This document shows, one piece after another, positions 23,461-37,311 of a stretch of DNA of 64,000 bases; positions within the stretch are counted from its first letter, which is position 1; each line of letters opens with the position of its first letter. A model generated the notes under the pieces. The model saw nothing but the letters and a program-made list of their open reading frames with translations. It was not told where the DNA came from and searched no databases. The translations under genes and the position numbers were made by a program. The DNA comes from Odontesthes bonariensis (taxonomy: Eukaryota; Chordata; Actinopteri; Atheriniformes; Atherinopsidae), in the NCBI RefSeq assembly GCF_027942865.1, contig NC_134528.1, forward strand, positions 11,972,586-12,036,585, read 5' to 3'.

Positions 23461-26400
23461 TATGGTTCACATGGCTTACCTTTTTGATACGTGGACCCCC
23501 TTTGGTCCTTTTTAAATTTATAGTCTTATAAATATGTAGGGATGTGACTCGTATGACAAAAGTTAATTTGGTTTCACTTCTTGCATACAACATCACCAGA
23601 TAGTTTAGTGTACAGAGTTCTCAAAACTTTCAGTTGGACCACTACGTATTGCACATTTCTCTGAATTTTCTCTACAGCAAGCTGCTGGTTTTAAACCACC
23701 TAAAACTGATTCTTGCTGGGCTTTTCTCTTTATTTTCTCAAATATATAGTTGTACCATATAATTCTGGGAAGATCCACAATAACTGTGTCTTGCTGGATG
23801 TCTCATTTTAATTAGCTTTGCATGTATTTGTCACTGTTTTTTAAAAAAAACAAAAAACAAAAAACAAACAAAAAAAAAAAGTCATTCGGTTGAACTTTGC
23901 TCACTGAGCAGCACGCTGCACTTTGCTCGACGCCAGGGGAAATAATGGGATTCACTGTGCTGTGGTGTCGTCGCTGACTTGTGTCTGCCAGACCTGTTGA
24001 TGGGGTGAGCTTGGAAACTAAGCGCTTCAACTGAATTTGTTGTGAAACATTATGTTAAACATGTGGGCTGTAGCATTTGGTAACACTTAGTGGATGTCCC
24101 AGACAGCAGATGTGTTAAAACTGGTAAACAATTGGCCTGAGATGGTTCAAGTAAGAGCTCTTTGTCTACTCTTTGGGTGGGATGCACTAAATTCACTTAA
24201 CTATTCTGTTGGATGCCAAATGTCTTGACCCTTCCTAGTGCACAGGGAAGACTTTCCAATGTAGTGATTATAGAAATTAAAAATCCAAAGACGTCAAAAC
24301 TAAAAAAAAAATAAAATACAGGCAGCTTCTAAACTGGAGTTGCCACAATGTCAGCCAAAAAAGGTTTATTCGGTGCCAACATTTATAGAGGCATAGCCAC
24401 TGTCCCTGTATTCATTTTGTTTTTTTTTTCTTTTCCCCCAAGCTAGAATTAATCAAAGCATTCCTTGACGGTATGCGGCCGCAGTGCAACGAGCGAAACC
24501 ATATGTGTGCCAAATTTGTTTACTTGTTTTACAATGACTTCATATATCTATTTTATTCATTAGTCATGTTAATTTTGGGAAATCCCACACTGAGAATGGG
24601 AGACATCTGGGGTGTCTGTTAGTGATGTAAACAGCTAGCATCATTTATCATCATTAATGATTATTGGCTCCAGTTACAAAACCTCTTGTTCATTATTTGT
24701 AGTAAAGCTGTAAATGTGGTGTGGGATGACTAAACCCCCTTTCTTTTCTTTTAATCTCAACTCTTGAGTTTTCAGCAGCAATGTGAAACATTTGGTCTCG
24801 CATCAATGTCTGTCTAATATGGTGTTAAATTAAGGTGAAAAGATACTTGTGTTATGTGCATTCTCCCTCTGACTATGTTTATGGCGGTGGGCTAAACAGA
24901 CGGTCACAAACACACTTACTCAGACAGAAAGCAGGTCTTACCCAAGCTGCACATGAGCTCATTGAGAGGCTTTTGGAACATGAACAGGCTTTAACGACTC
25001 ACAAGTTTGTATGTTTTTACTTATGAGGGACTTTTGACATAATGCATTTAGCAATGATCACAACTGCATGCCTAACATGTAGTCCAATCCAAGTCTGAAG
25101 ACCAGATGTTATCCCCCAAATACTGAAGTGAGGAAGTGGTCTCAAACAAATCTGCCTCATTGTAGAAAACTGTCACACACATGTTATCAATGTTTTCCTT
25201 TCCAATCTGTTCATAAACACGGGCCAAGTGTTAAAGTCAGTCTCAGGGGGAAACGGGAGAGGAAAGCATGACGTCTGTTACCATGAAGTGCTTTGTATAT
25301 ACTTATTGGCGACTAATGTGATTGCTTTAAGCAATATTGAGCTGCAGAGAGTTGGATGAAAAACTGCAGGAATGAGGATCAAGAATGAACATGTTATCTC
25401 TGGCTCCTACAGTAGGAATATATGCTGTGTTGGGTGGCATTTCAAATCATTTACCTACAAAAACAATATCCAACAAGTCTGACTCGGACTGCCCTAAACG
25501 TGATAACAATTGATACCTTTACTAATCTCTTAATGTTATCTTAAGCTTGCAGTCAGTCTTGATTCTAAGGTAAATCTTACAAAGACATAACTCCAGTCTA
25601 GATCTCATTTAAAGGGAAGGCAATAATTAAAACTTATTTTTGCACGTTACATCACTTTTAGGTATTTTTACAAAGATAAGGCCCACAAGTAAAGAGGAAG
25701 ATGGACAGGTCATAGTTTGATGTCGTGTTTCGTCCTCAGAGGGGAAAAAAAAAGAAGTTCTTTAATAACATGTCACCCCTGCAGAGCTGAAACTTTTGGC
25801 TTGTAGGCTACCCGGGATGAAAGAAGAATACAGAGGGGAGAGGTGGAATTGGGATGTTTTTGAATCTGCAGATAATGAGCGGGTTGTTATTGACTCAAGG
25901 GGTGGCACAGCTGGGGTTTGAGTGTGTAATGATGGAAAAAACGAGACAACAATGTGCCTGTGAGGCAGGTTCTAAGTTTGTTTGGCTGCTCTGGGGGTTA
26001 GGCCAAACAACTCATGAGCCGGACACATGCGTCATTTATTAACATTATAGTCCATGTACATTTTTTCCTCAGTCATCAGGCCTAGCACCATAGTGAGACG
26101 GGCTTGCTTTTAAGCCTCCAACTACATTCCATAATCTTTCTACTACAGTTCTTGACAGCTTTTGATATTTTTGAGGTGACAATTTGATGCAATGGTTAAT
26201 AAAGGCAATCTTTTAAACTAGAAGATTAAAGCAGCTTGTTTGCCTTCTGACATCTTACAATAAGCAGGGTGTTGTCGGGATCACAGTTCAGGCGTCTGCG
26301 CCTGCTCTATATATCTCTATTTCTATATCTCTGGAAGTCTAGTTGTGTAAGACTTCCAAAGGCTAAAAAAAGAAAGCAGACGTCTGGCTTTAGCCCAGAC

Positions 26401-28612
26401 ATTGTTTCAGCATCTCTTCACCTACTCGGTAGACGTTTATCGGACAAAAAATGGTAATACTGCCAACTAAATTGGGGATGTTTAGTGCTTGTGCTTTTAG
26501 AATGTAAAAGTTTTTGAAATCCAATCTAAAACCAGGCTATATATGTAGCAAAGATCATTTTGGTCTTTATAGAAAATGAATCGTTGTCATAATAATGCAA
26601 TTACTTCTGTTGCTCAGTGTACGATGTACCATTAATCAAATGATGCCACATACAACCACAAGTTGGGATGCTGTGTAAATACAATGATTTGCTAAATCTC
26701 GTACACCCATTTTTGTTCACAATACATAACGGAACACAATAAATGTATAAAGTGAAACTACATTTTTATGAAAAAAATGTTTTGCTCATCTTGAATTTGA
26801 GGACTTGTGTCGCTCTTGAAGAGTAACCCACAGAAAAGGTCACAATTTCAATAGCATAACATAGCATAAAACTATCTGTCCAGATTCTTGGAATATTTTG
26901 ATGTACTATGTATGACAGAGGACAGAATATTTAAAGTCTTAAAAATCTGAAATTCATCTACAACTTGGATGCAGCTTTTCTTTCTTTTTTTTTTTTTTCA
27001 GATTGCTGGAAATTCAACCATAAAAGGGGGGGGGGGACTCACTTTCAACATTTAATTTTTTCTTATGTTATTGATGAAATGTTGGGTTATGAGATTTGAA
27101 AATCATTGTTTTTTTTAATTGATTTATTATTGTAAATTGAGTTTTGTATAGGATATGATATTCAGATTGATTAAGTGGTACTTTTACTTTATTCCTTTTC
27201 TTACTAAGTGTTGTTGCAACCTTTTACTTTGGATATGAAATGTTTATCAGCACAATTGTTGCATTGGACCCGTATTCAAGGACACTGTAACAACTAACTG
27301 CTTTTTTTATGAGCTTTAATGGGGGCAGAGTGCGTCTAAGTATCTAACCGCATATCTCAAAGAAGTAAATGTTGTGAGATTTTTACAGGAACACAGCAAT
27401 TTACATGAGTGAAAGTGGAGTGCTTCCTCTGGATAGGGATGGGATTGAAAACAAGTTCCAAATTTTCTAAACCATTATAATTGTGTAGACCTTCCAAATA
27501 CTGTAATTGTACACGACTTATAAATTCCTTTATTTATGTTGGCAGGTGCTAAACACACTGATTACAAATCAGTGACGTCCTACTCGTGTGTCCATGTGTG
27601 ATGCCTTTCCAAATAAAGTTCTGGCACAACTAAAGATGATGATAGTGGTATTTATGTCTGCAACATGATTATTTCACCAGGAAGATGTTAGTTTGTCTTT
27701 TTTGCACAATACTGAACCAAACATTGATTTTATTTAAATTTTTTTTAAATAAATAAAAAAATAAAAAAGCACTGTGTAGCCTGTAAAACTACATAAACTA
27801 GGATGTGCTATGTGTGTAGCCTATGTAAATGGGCGAATGGCACTTTGAGTGGTCAACTGGTCAAAAAAAGCAAGATATAACATGGTTCATTTACTGCCAG
27901 GATTGCCTTGTATCAACTGAGCAGATCATCCATAACCAACAGTAAATATCTTGCGTTATAACATCATCATGATGCTTGCCACCCTTTTCTTTGCCTAAGA
28001 AAGCCCCCCCAAAAAAGCAAATTAATTTCCACTATTTTTTTTAAAAATGTTGACTTACTGAAATTGGCTCTCGGACATCTTGTAGCTAGGCTAAACTGCT
28101 TCACACTTGTTGCACAGGCAGGTAAAGTAATGACTGAGCAAATGGTGAAGAGCTGTCACTTACAAACCTTGTTGGAAAAGGGTTACACTCCTTCGAAACA
28201 ACAGAAGGGCACATTTTCAGTAGATAAGGCTACATGGTCTTTTATAGTTTAGTCTGAAAATAAGCCGTTCTATAAAGCAGTTTTATAAGATTGGGGACCT
28301 ATAATGGTCTAAAATTGTCAAGTTGCATGTTGATATTCTATTCTAATCAGTTTTATCCATATTATCTGTGTGGAGATGACAAAAACACTAAACCCAAAAT
28401 ATAAAGTCAGATAGTAGGGGATTTCTCATGGCATCAACAAAACTACTTATTGAAAACTTATGCAGTGTATTTTTGCTCGCAGAGAATTTGATAATGAAAC
28501 CGATAAAGTACTGGGAGTTGATGAGCAGCGTTGATAACTGCCTTAGTTAGATATTCTGTCTTATCAATTCCTATTCTTGGCCCTGAGGTTTGTGTTTGTC
28601 CTTTATCTATCT
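23461..28612. other. Gene-free AT-rich spacer
   Basis: Upstream of entpd1. Contains A/T homopolymers (near 23840-23880, 26990 and 27740) and one G-run near 27030. The few open frames of 60-70 codons have no recognisable domain. No RNA gene was recognised. Confidence 0.5.
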
Positions 28613-28654
28613 ATTAAAATGTCAAGTCACTAAAGAGTGACTTGACATTTTAAT
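28613..28654. repeat. Perfect 19-bp inverted repeat with 4-base loop
   Basis: The arm ATTAAAATGTCAAGTCACT (28613-28631) and its exact reverse complement (28636-28654) are separated by AAAG. Transcribed in either direction it gives an uninterrupted 19-bp hairpin. The loop and stem are shorter than in typical pre-miRNAs. Confidence 0.85.
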
Positions 28655-29530
28655 TTTAGTTATGCTAAAGATGGGTATAAACAATCCTCTCAGTACACCA
28701 CACCTTGTGCATCATTATTTTTGCTGTGAACATTTTGACTGAAAAGATAAACGGGTGAAGGAAACCTGACATTTAAGAATCTTTTCCTGACCTAAGTATT
28801 CTGTCCCAACTGCAGAACGATATGCTGCAATCTAAGTGGAGGCCATCTCATTTTCCAATGTTTATCCTTCTCCTGCTGTTGCTCTGACTGAACTAGACAG
28901 GGATGGCCACCTTTATATAAATACCCCATCCAAATAGTCGAAAATTGGCTATAAAGTCAGCACTGGCATGTGGAAATGAACTGATGCTAACCGTTTCTTT
29001 GTCTGAAGCTATGAAGGCTAAAATAAATGGTCCTAACTGATTAGATCTGGCATGACTTTTCCTTTTGTAAACGTCGCATAACATCCTCTGCGCAAATAAT
29101 ACTGGCACTTAAACTGATGAAACAACAGAGTTCAGAAGAAGTGTAAACAAAAAGGTCTTTCTCTGTGGGTATCCTTCACATAATATATTCAGACACTAAC
29201 AAGCGCTTTTTTTCTTTTTTTGGCTGCATCTGTTTTGCTTTGTTACATGATATTGCAGCAGTTTGCTGTCATAATGAACTGTCAATATGGGTCTGAATTC
29301 AACCATTGGTTTGCTTATTGATACGAGGTTCAGCAGGATTTTCATTGAAGACTTTTTCTTTGTTAGGAATTGCTGTATTGGTACTTCTACTTAACTGGAT
29401 AATACGAATGCTTTGTACAACACTGTCAAGGTATCAGAAGTTTGTCTCAGCACAAAAATGTAAGAACCAGTAGAGTGCTACACAAGTTTGCTTAAGCCGA
29501 ATAGCATATATTCTCCTACGCAAAGGCACA

Positions 29531-29636
<106 letters not shown>

Positions 29637-30063
29637 CGCAGAATAAACCTTACCAGAAAATTAGTTTGAAATACATGGCATTCTTGTACTTGATGGGATA
29701 CTTTAGAGGAAATTCAACTTATTCTATTTGGCGTAACAAGCATGCACTCACAAGAATCAATGCAGTGCATGTCCTTGTGGATAAACGCATCATTTGTCCC
29801 ACATGTCACAGTTGCTTTGAATCCTTGGCGTCGTTATCAAGCTTGTTGCTTAAACTTTTTTCATTTAATCATACAAGCGGTCCTACACATTGAGCCCTTG
29901 TTTGCCTGAACAGATGACACACAGCAACTATATCAATAGTTAGGGCTTTTGTGAAACTTGAAAAGGGAACCTCTGACATGGACATGTGATTTGAGAGGAA
30001 GCATCCCTGCTTGCCACAGGGAAGTGGTCTGTCCTGCAAGGTCAGACTCACTCCACCCTGACC

Positions 30064-30095
<32 letters not shown>

Positions 30096-33000
30096 TCTTA
30101 GCAAATTAAAAAAATAACGACATAATTTTATTATCGCAATAATTGCTTGGTGTTTGCTTTCATCCACATTAAAAGCCTTTTTTCAAGACTCTAGATAAAG
30201 CATCGGTCAATAAATGTAAGCAAATTCCTCCTTAGTATCCATATTTGTGATGATGTAAACTTCTATACCTTCATGACATACCTAAAACTAAAGCAAACTT
30301 GTTTTGTGGTTTTCAGAAATTTTAAATATTTCTGTGTTCACCCATATAATTGTATTTAAAGGGGAGCCATTTTTTTTTTCTCGCACAGTTTGATAGTTAC
30401 TGAGAATATAGGACACCTCATCACATTTCTGGTCATTTGATTCAGAACCTTCAGCCCTCCAGTTCCTTAGTTAGATTTAAACATTTAGATAAGGTAGCGG
30501 AGCTCAAATGCCAACCTTTCTTAATACAGTGGTTCAAAATGAAGGAAAACAATGTTGAGACGAATTGAAATCAAAGTAACTCAAATATAAAATAATCATG
30601 AATGCATTCTTTGAGGTTCAGTTAGTTCCACCACAGCACTTAGTGGATGTGAATGGGGCTTCTAATGCTCAAAGGACAGGAAATTACTTCTGAATAACTG
30701 AGGAAGTAAAGGTTATGTTCAGAGAGGCAATTCTTGAACTCTGACACAGGCAAAACTTAAGTGGAGACTTCTGCTTAATTTGTGCAACAGAGAGCCAATC
30801 AGCTGAATGATAAAACGTGGAGTATAGCTGCTGAAACACCGGTCATATATTTGCTAGATGTTGCCCTTTTAAACAGACGCTGAGTCGTGTAGGGAGATAT
30901 GCTGACAATTCAACTTCAACTGACAGCTCAATCAGACGTTGGCAGTTACTCAAATAACAACATAAACCCCACATGATCTGCCGCTGTTTATCCAAAGACT
31001 ATGGAAGGCTAGAAGAAGAAACAAAAAAAACCCACACACACACTCACTCAGGCACCTGCTTTTGTAGTCTATATGCACCCTCAAGCGCATGCGATGGAAA
31101 AGTCGCACGCCTGCCCTGCGCTGCTACACAGCTGCTACATGTAATAAAGCAGGTCACACAGTTGGAAGATAAAACGCACTCAGCTGATACTTTACTGTAC
31201 AGACTACCAGTACATCCTGCTTCTGGATACACTGGGTAAGGATTTCCTACAGTTGTGAGTGCATGCATGTGTGCGAGTACCAGTTATAGCAATACACCTA
31301 CCTCTTTGTGCAGGCATGGGTTCTTTCTCGGCAGTAACACAATGCTCTTTCTATTCTTTGCCCCTCTCTGTCTCCCCGCTCTCTCCCTCTCTCTCTTTCT
31401 TTCCGGTCCTCTCTCTTCCTCACTCTGTGTCGTAACACAGCTCTCTGCTCAGTCCGATGTTGCTCAGCACCTCTTTTCAAATACACTTGCTTTATTAGGA
31501 GAAGCAGATCTTTTCTCCTCCCTCCCTCCAGCTCAGCCCACCCCCCTTTTTCCAGGCGCCTTCTGTTTACCCCTTTCTCCTTCTCTCTCTCTCATCTACA
31601 CCTTTGTCATTCTCCTCCTTGCCGCTGTCACTATTTAACGTGGGCTCTCTGTGCTTTCTTATTTTCTTCAGTTTCTTCACCCCCTTTTTGCTGTCTTTCT
31701 CCAGCCTAACTATTTCGCTCTCCACCACCCGTGTCTTTTCTATAATTGTCTTTCTGCCTGTTTTTCTTTATCATTGTCACTATCAATATAAGTGGGTCAA
31801 ACATGAAAGCGGTGTTAGATCTGGAGAGAAGCTGAAACTGAGCCTGGAGGGGATATTGGAGAAAAAGCGGAGCGGGAACTCATTTTCCCACTTAAGTCCT
31901 TGACGTCCTGCAAACAATAAAGAAGAATCATTTATTTATTTTTTAATTTAAATTTTAGTGGCCCTTCTGAAGCCTAATGACAACTCTGAGGCATTGCATA
32001 AGATTCCCACAGTCTGGGTGAAAACAAAACCTTTAGGGTCATAGCATGGACACTGCTACCTGTGTACTTTAGTATTTGCACTGTTTTAACAAGGTTGCAA
32101 AAACAAAGGCCCGGTTGTTCTGTGCGTCAGAGTCGTGGGAAGTCCCAACTGAAAATCTCCCATCAGGGTATACTTTAACCACAGCAGGACACCACCACTC
32201 ATCTGCAGTGCAACTTGCGTGAGAAAAACACTCCTCCCATCAGCCGAAAACTGTCAATATGTTAGTCTGAGGACTATGAATGCCACTGTAAAGCAAAAAT
32301 GGTACGAGTGATATAAGGGCAATGTTTTGTGGTGGAATTGCAGAGGAAGCTCTGGAGTGTTTGTGCAGTGATAGGACAAATATAATGACCACAGTAATCT
32401 TCATTTAATGATACTGTAAATGACAAGATCATTTCCTTCAGGGTGGTGGTGAGCTCCTAATACTAAGTGTGTGTGTAAACGCCCCATCAGTCTGTCACTT
32501 AATATGAAAATCATCATTAGTAACTGTAAATATCTTGCTGTCAAGTGGTGTACCCAAGGAGAATAAGTAGTGGAGGCAGTAACCACGTCTCCCCCAAGTC
32601 TAAGTACCCCTACAGCATGTACCCATCTTGCTGGTGCCAGTGTTTGTCTGCTCAGTACCAGTGCATGTACAAGTTTTTAGTCAAAGTGTCACCCAAGTGC
32701 CGATCTCGATGATCTGAAGTCTCTTTTGATGAACTAACTTATTCATTTGAACTGGTATTTATTGGACTGTTTTTTTTTTTTTTTTTTTTTTTTTTTTCTA
32801 AGTTGAGTAAATGTTTGAATTCCAGCTAAAAGGAACATCTGACGGCTACAAACACCATGACAAGAGCTTAAATTGAAGCGTTAAAACGGCAAATCCTACA
32901 CTAACACTTTTGTGTGGCATGAACAAGAGAAATATCCTTGATTTCAGCTTTCCAACTTTATATATTTTTCAGTATCTTGAAAAGGTATACATTCCCATAA

Positions 33001-33640
33001 AGTCTGTTTACTTTCTTTTCATTTTGAAGCAAAATAGGATGAACTGTTCAAGGCACTATTTTCTTTATTTGGAACAAATATGAAAGTGGAGCCTCACCTA
33101 TTCCTAAATAAGGCACTTTTTTTGTATGATTTTATACACTTGCAGAAAATAACTGTCTTCAATCCAATACTGTTTCCACACCCTTCCTATAAGGCTGGTT
33201 CTGTTGTAGGCAGAAGGCTGGACCCTCTCAGTGCTGTGGTGGAGCAACGGATGAGGAGGAAATTCCTTGATCTGGGAGCTTCAAAGTAAGATGAGGGTTG
33301 ATCTACTACTATAGACAACAAAGTATATGCTATATTCTACATGATTTTTTTTATGAATTTTTATGTTGTAGAGTTGTGAATTTATTTTATCAATGGAGAA
33401 ATTGAGCAGCCTTGCTTGTGTTGATAATAATAAACTCCTGGACTATGTACAAACTTCCAAATGCATCGTTTTGTGAGTACAGACCATATTTGTACTACTG
33501 TACAGGTGGGCTACTTGGCTGAATGTCACGGTTCAAATGACCCTAGGGTGAATCTACTCCGAACTATCACTTTAACCCTAGCTCCGACGCATGGCTTGTT
33601 CCTACGTTATTGTACACGCCCAGCATTGTATGTGTTTCGT
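29637..33640. other. Gene-free spacer with a pyrimidine-rich part
   Basis: No gene recognised. About 31340-31760 is strongly C/T-rich on the plus strand (many CTCTCT, TTTCTT and CCCTCC runs). A T-run of about 28 bases lies near 32770-32800. Confidence 0.45.
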
Positions 33641-33790
33641 GTGACGCTCTGCCACTAGCCAGCGCCCCCTGAACTCGGCTTCAGGCGACACGGGTCACCT
33701 AACACGCCAAGCGTTCACATTGCTCGACGCGGGTCGAAGGTGCAATTTGGACCCGCTAAGGTAGCGGGTCGCAGTGTGAAAGGGGCTATA
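33640..33790. repeat. GC-rich transposon-like scrap
   Basis: A small CpG-bearing island in AT-rich DNA, with repeated CGACGCGGGTCG and a short palindrome CCCGCTAAGGTAGCGGG. The phrase GTGTGAAAGGGG is typical of many fish DNA-transposon ends. The family is not identified. Confidence 0.3.
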
Positions 33791-33826
33791 GTAAATATTA
33801 ATCATTTTTGGAGCTTCTTGACTAAT

Positions 33827-33873
33827 TTGAATTTCCCCCATTGGGGGATGAATAAAGTATTTTTCTATTCTAA
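33827..33873 (+). repeat. LINE 3'-end remnant
   Basis: GAATTTCCCCCATTGGGGGA is followed by TGAATAAAGTATTTTTCTATTC. This is the same tail, in the opposite orientation, as the copy at 8221-8299 in kcnk1. Confidence 0.65.
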
Positions 33874-34109
33874 GGACTTGAGAAGAGCTCTACTGTGAAG
33901 TTTTCTTTTTGACACAATCCTTATCTGTTGAATTTCAATCGCGAGATTTAATGTTCGGATTAAGCATGAATTCTCTATGCAGTTTTTCAGACTTGCAACT
34001 GTATTAATTGGCTGAGACGGCTACATTGATTCTCTAGTTTGGAGTTTGACTTTAGATATGAATACAGGTGTGACAGAACCTGGGTTTGCCGGCAGTTTAT
34101 ATCAGGGAG

Positions 34110-34470
34110 CAGAACCATAGAACTTCTGCTGCGGGTGCCTTCAGTTACTAATTCTTGGCTCAACAAGAAAACCTTCTCCTTATGACCTGAGAGGTCTGAT
34201 TTGGTTATACACCAAGCAAGTCAGATGTACTGAAGGGCTGAACCATTAAGTGCTTTATATTTTTAAATTATTTTTATATTGAACGGATAGCAAGTGAAGT
34301 GACTTCACTATAGGAGTGTAATGTTGTGATTATGCGTTTGTGTAAGAACTTTGACTCCTGCATTCTGAATTTTGGTAAAGTTGTCTGAACGATTGCTTGG
34401 ACGATCCTATAAATAGTGTTGCAGTAGTCTAACCTGCTAGATATAAATGCATGGATCAATTTCTCAGTCT
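34110..34470 (-). mobile_element. Antisense LINE reverse-transcriptase fragment
   Basis: The minus strand encodes IHAFISSRLDYCNTIY, matching the conserved HAFxxSRLDYCN block of CR1/L2-type fish LINEs. Later sequence is frameshifted. It is a short dead fragment. Confidence 0.7.
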
Positions 34471-34499
34471 GAGAGTTTGAGATAAAAAATGGTTTTACC

Positions 34500-34503
<4 letters not shown>

Positions 34504-34535
<32 letters not shown>
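34504..34535. repeat. (TA)n microsatellite
   Basis: About sixteen TA units directly followed by a T-run. Confidence 0.95.
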
Positions 34536-34544
<9 letters not shown>

Positions 34545-36750
34545 TTATCAGTTCGGATTCAGGTTTGTTATGTGGTTTCCAAGAATGTCTGACGGCTATG
34601 ACAAATATGCACAGATCTTCAGCCTTTGACAACTCAAAGTTGCTCAGTTTAGTCTCTGAGGTGTAAGACGTTTGGTGACATCCAACAATTAATATCATTA
34701 ATGCAGTTTATCAGCTTACTGGTACAGCTGAGATAATGAGAGAAAAGAGAACTATACAAGTGTGCATCGTCAGTGTATGGCTTGTAGGAAATACTGATTC
34801 TTTATGAGGATACCAAGTTGGAGCATGTGAAGGTTGGAGAAATGGACCAATAGCTGACCATTTTGGAAGACTTTAAACATTGCTTTTATCTTTTTTTAAT
34901 TTGAATGTTTTATTATAGATGAGATTGGTACTAAAAACAATTAATGATAAAAATGTTTTTTGGAGATCAACTTGCTGAAACTGTGGGATATCTCTTAATT
35001 CTCAGGATTTTCTTATTTTAATTACTAATTGTACAGTTTGTGAGAGATAAGAAGAGGGTTGCTCGGCAGGTTTATGATACATTTATTGGACCGCATTCTT
35101 AATAAGCAATTGCTCAAACATGATGATCAATGAATTAGCTTTTGCTGTGGCCTCTCTAACTGATTGGCGCCTCAGGGCTTTTAGACTGCAGCTGTTTAAT
35201 GGAATTCAACCGAAACAGCAATATATCACGATAAATAATTTCTGTTTATCCACCCCCAACCTCTTAAAAAGGATCACTGTACATCATTCACTTCCTATTT
35301 GTTGTCATTCTAATAACAGGTCATCAACTCACATATTTGGAGAATGTTTGTTGTATTTCCTGTTCTTATTTACTGATTGAGGTTTTGTTGTAATAAACTG
35401 AGTAGACAGCATATATTATTAAGATGTTTGTTGGAAATGTAGCAAGAACATAATGGGTCGGCCTTGGTGGCTTTGGCTAAGAAATGCACAAGCAGTGTTT
35501 CATTAAAAAAAAAAAATTAAAACTTTGGATTTTCATAAACTGGTCATTGATAGACAACCACCGTTGATTAGACACTAGTTTGTGGAGAATGCAGTGTCTT
35601 GGCAGCACCATGTAACCCACAAATGGGAGGCAAGCTAGAATGCAATTTTAAAAGCACATCAAAGTTCCTTCTCTTCAGTGGATGAGTGTGCATGCTACAT
35701 GAGTTCGGGGACAGCTGGGAGCTGGATAGACCTATCTGCTGACAGAATACTCGTGTCTCCTGCCTTTCTGACATGTATCAAAGATTTCCTGACTTCTCTT
35801 TAGACATGATTATGCTGTTTGGATGTTGAACCCAGATGTCCAGTGTAATCTGTAGGACTATCAGCGAGCAGTTTCCTCCTGTATGAGAACTGGAGGGGTT
35901 GCTTTTAAGAACTTTTAAGGGTTTACTTTAGCAAAGTTTAGTTTGTCTGACCATAAAAGACCAAATTTATGACTGTTTTTTTTCCAGAGATACTGTGGTG
36001 CAATAAAGGTGGAGTCTCATTTCCGCTGTGGTCCTTCAAAGTTGTAAACAAAGAGTCTAGAGAGTGTTACAAAAAATGTCACCTTATATGATTTAGTAAC
36101 AATAGTAGCACAATAAATGTGTGGAAAGGAGCATGCACTATATGGTGTAATAATTCAGCTCTCTCACTGACGTGAGAAATAATTTGTTACGTGTTTGGAG
36201 CACTGATGTTAATTACAATCTGTGACAGCGCTGTTTACCTTTTGAGTTGGTATGTGTCAAGTCAGTTTTAAAAAGCTTAGCAGGTATTCTGTCTTTCTGT
36301 CTGTCAATGAGCAGACTTTGTTAATGCAGTAGTGCTGCAAAAGCACTGACGTATAAGATGCTCGATTATAGACTGGTGAGGCTATTTATAAGCCTTCCCC
36401 CGACTTTACACTCTGGTCCCACATTCTTTTTCATTTGTGATGCATTGTAACTGCTCTTGTGGAGTATCTTTGCTTTTCTTTTTATTAACTTCATTAAAGT
36501 GATTTCTTTAATCAGTAATGTTAACAAATATTAAGTATAAGTAAACACTGCAACTCTATTTTTTTTGGACTTCTGTCCAAAGAAGCTTATGCGCTGTTGC
36601 AACTGGATGTTTTCATTCGAGCTTTGTCACAGCCATTGTGTTCAATGAATTTATGAGCTTTGAATCATTGAATTATTACCTTTTTATTCATTGGAAGTAT
36701 GATCTTTAATATTGTAGTTAGAATATCTCACATAGATGGCTAGAACTATC
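34536..36750. other. Gene-free spacer
   Basis: AT-rich, with only short open frames lacking any recognisable domain. No repeat family identified. Confidence 0.4.
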
Positions 36751-36873
36751 CATCTATCCATCCATTTTCTATACCGCTGAATCCGTCGGTCGGGTCGCGG
36801 GGAGGCTGGAGCCTATCCCAGCGGTCAATGGGCGAGAGGCAGGGTACACCCTGGACAGGCCGCCAGTTGGCTA
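36751..36873. repeat. Common teleost interspersed repeat fragment
   Basis: Contains CCATCCATTTTCTATACCGC, then GGGTCGCGGGGAGGCTGGAG, CCTATCCCAGCGGTC and GGTACACCCTGGACAGG. This ordered set is the familiar high-copy element scattered through teleost genomes. The copy is truncated. Confidence 0.7.
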
Positions 36874-37280
36874 AAACTAATTTAACTAAATGTAAATGTC
36901 ATGTACTTGACATAGATTGATTATTAAATCAATTTGGGAAGCACAGCAGCGTCATTAGCCGTTTTAAATAAACTTTTCCATAATTTCTTTTGGTTTTTGT
37001 TTTTTTTCCCTCTTACTGGAGGCGGTCAAGCTGTCGCGCTAGCTCTTTTGTTTCACAGTCACAAACAAAAAAAAGAAACCTAAGACTTCTGGTCTTCATC
37101 AACATTAGTCCAAATGATCTCGAATCACAATTTTTTTTTATTAATTTATTTATTTTTTTCCCTCCCCAAAGAGTTCCTTCTTACCAAGCCAGAAAGGAAC
37201 TGAGGTCAAGCCTTTGATTCATCAAAGCCAACTGCGCTACAGCAGCTTTGGGGCCCAGTTTTAGGTAGCACAAAGACCTC

Positions 37281-37311
<31 letters not shown>

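Noticed and set aside
24835-25026. 63-codon frame in the spacer
   Set aside because: No domain, no splice signals in agreement, and a length expected by chance.
28613-28654. Hairpin as a microRNA gene
   Set aside because: The 19-bp stem and 4-base loop are too short for a normal Drosha/Dicer precursor; kept only as an unexplained inverted repeat.
31255-31903. Ser/Leu/Phe-rich open frames
   Set aside because: They follow from a pyrimidine-rich low-complexity tract; both strands are equally open and no domain is visible.
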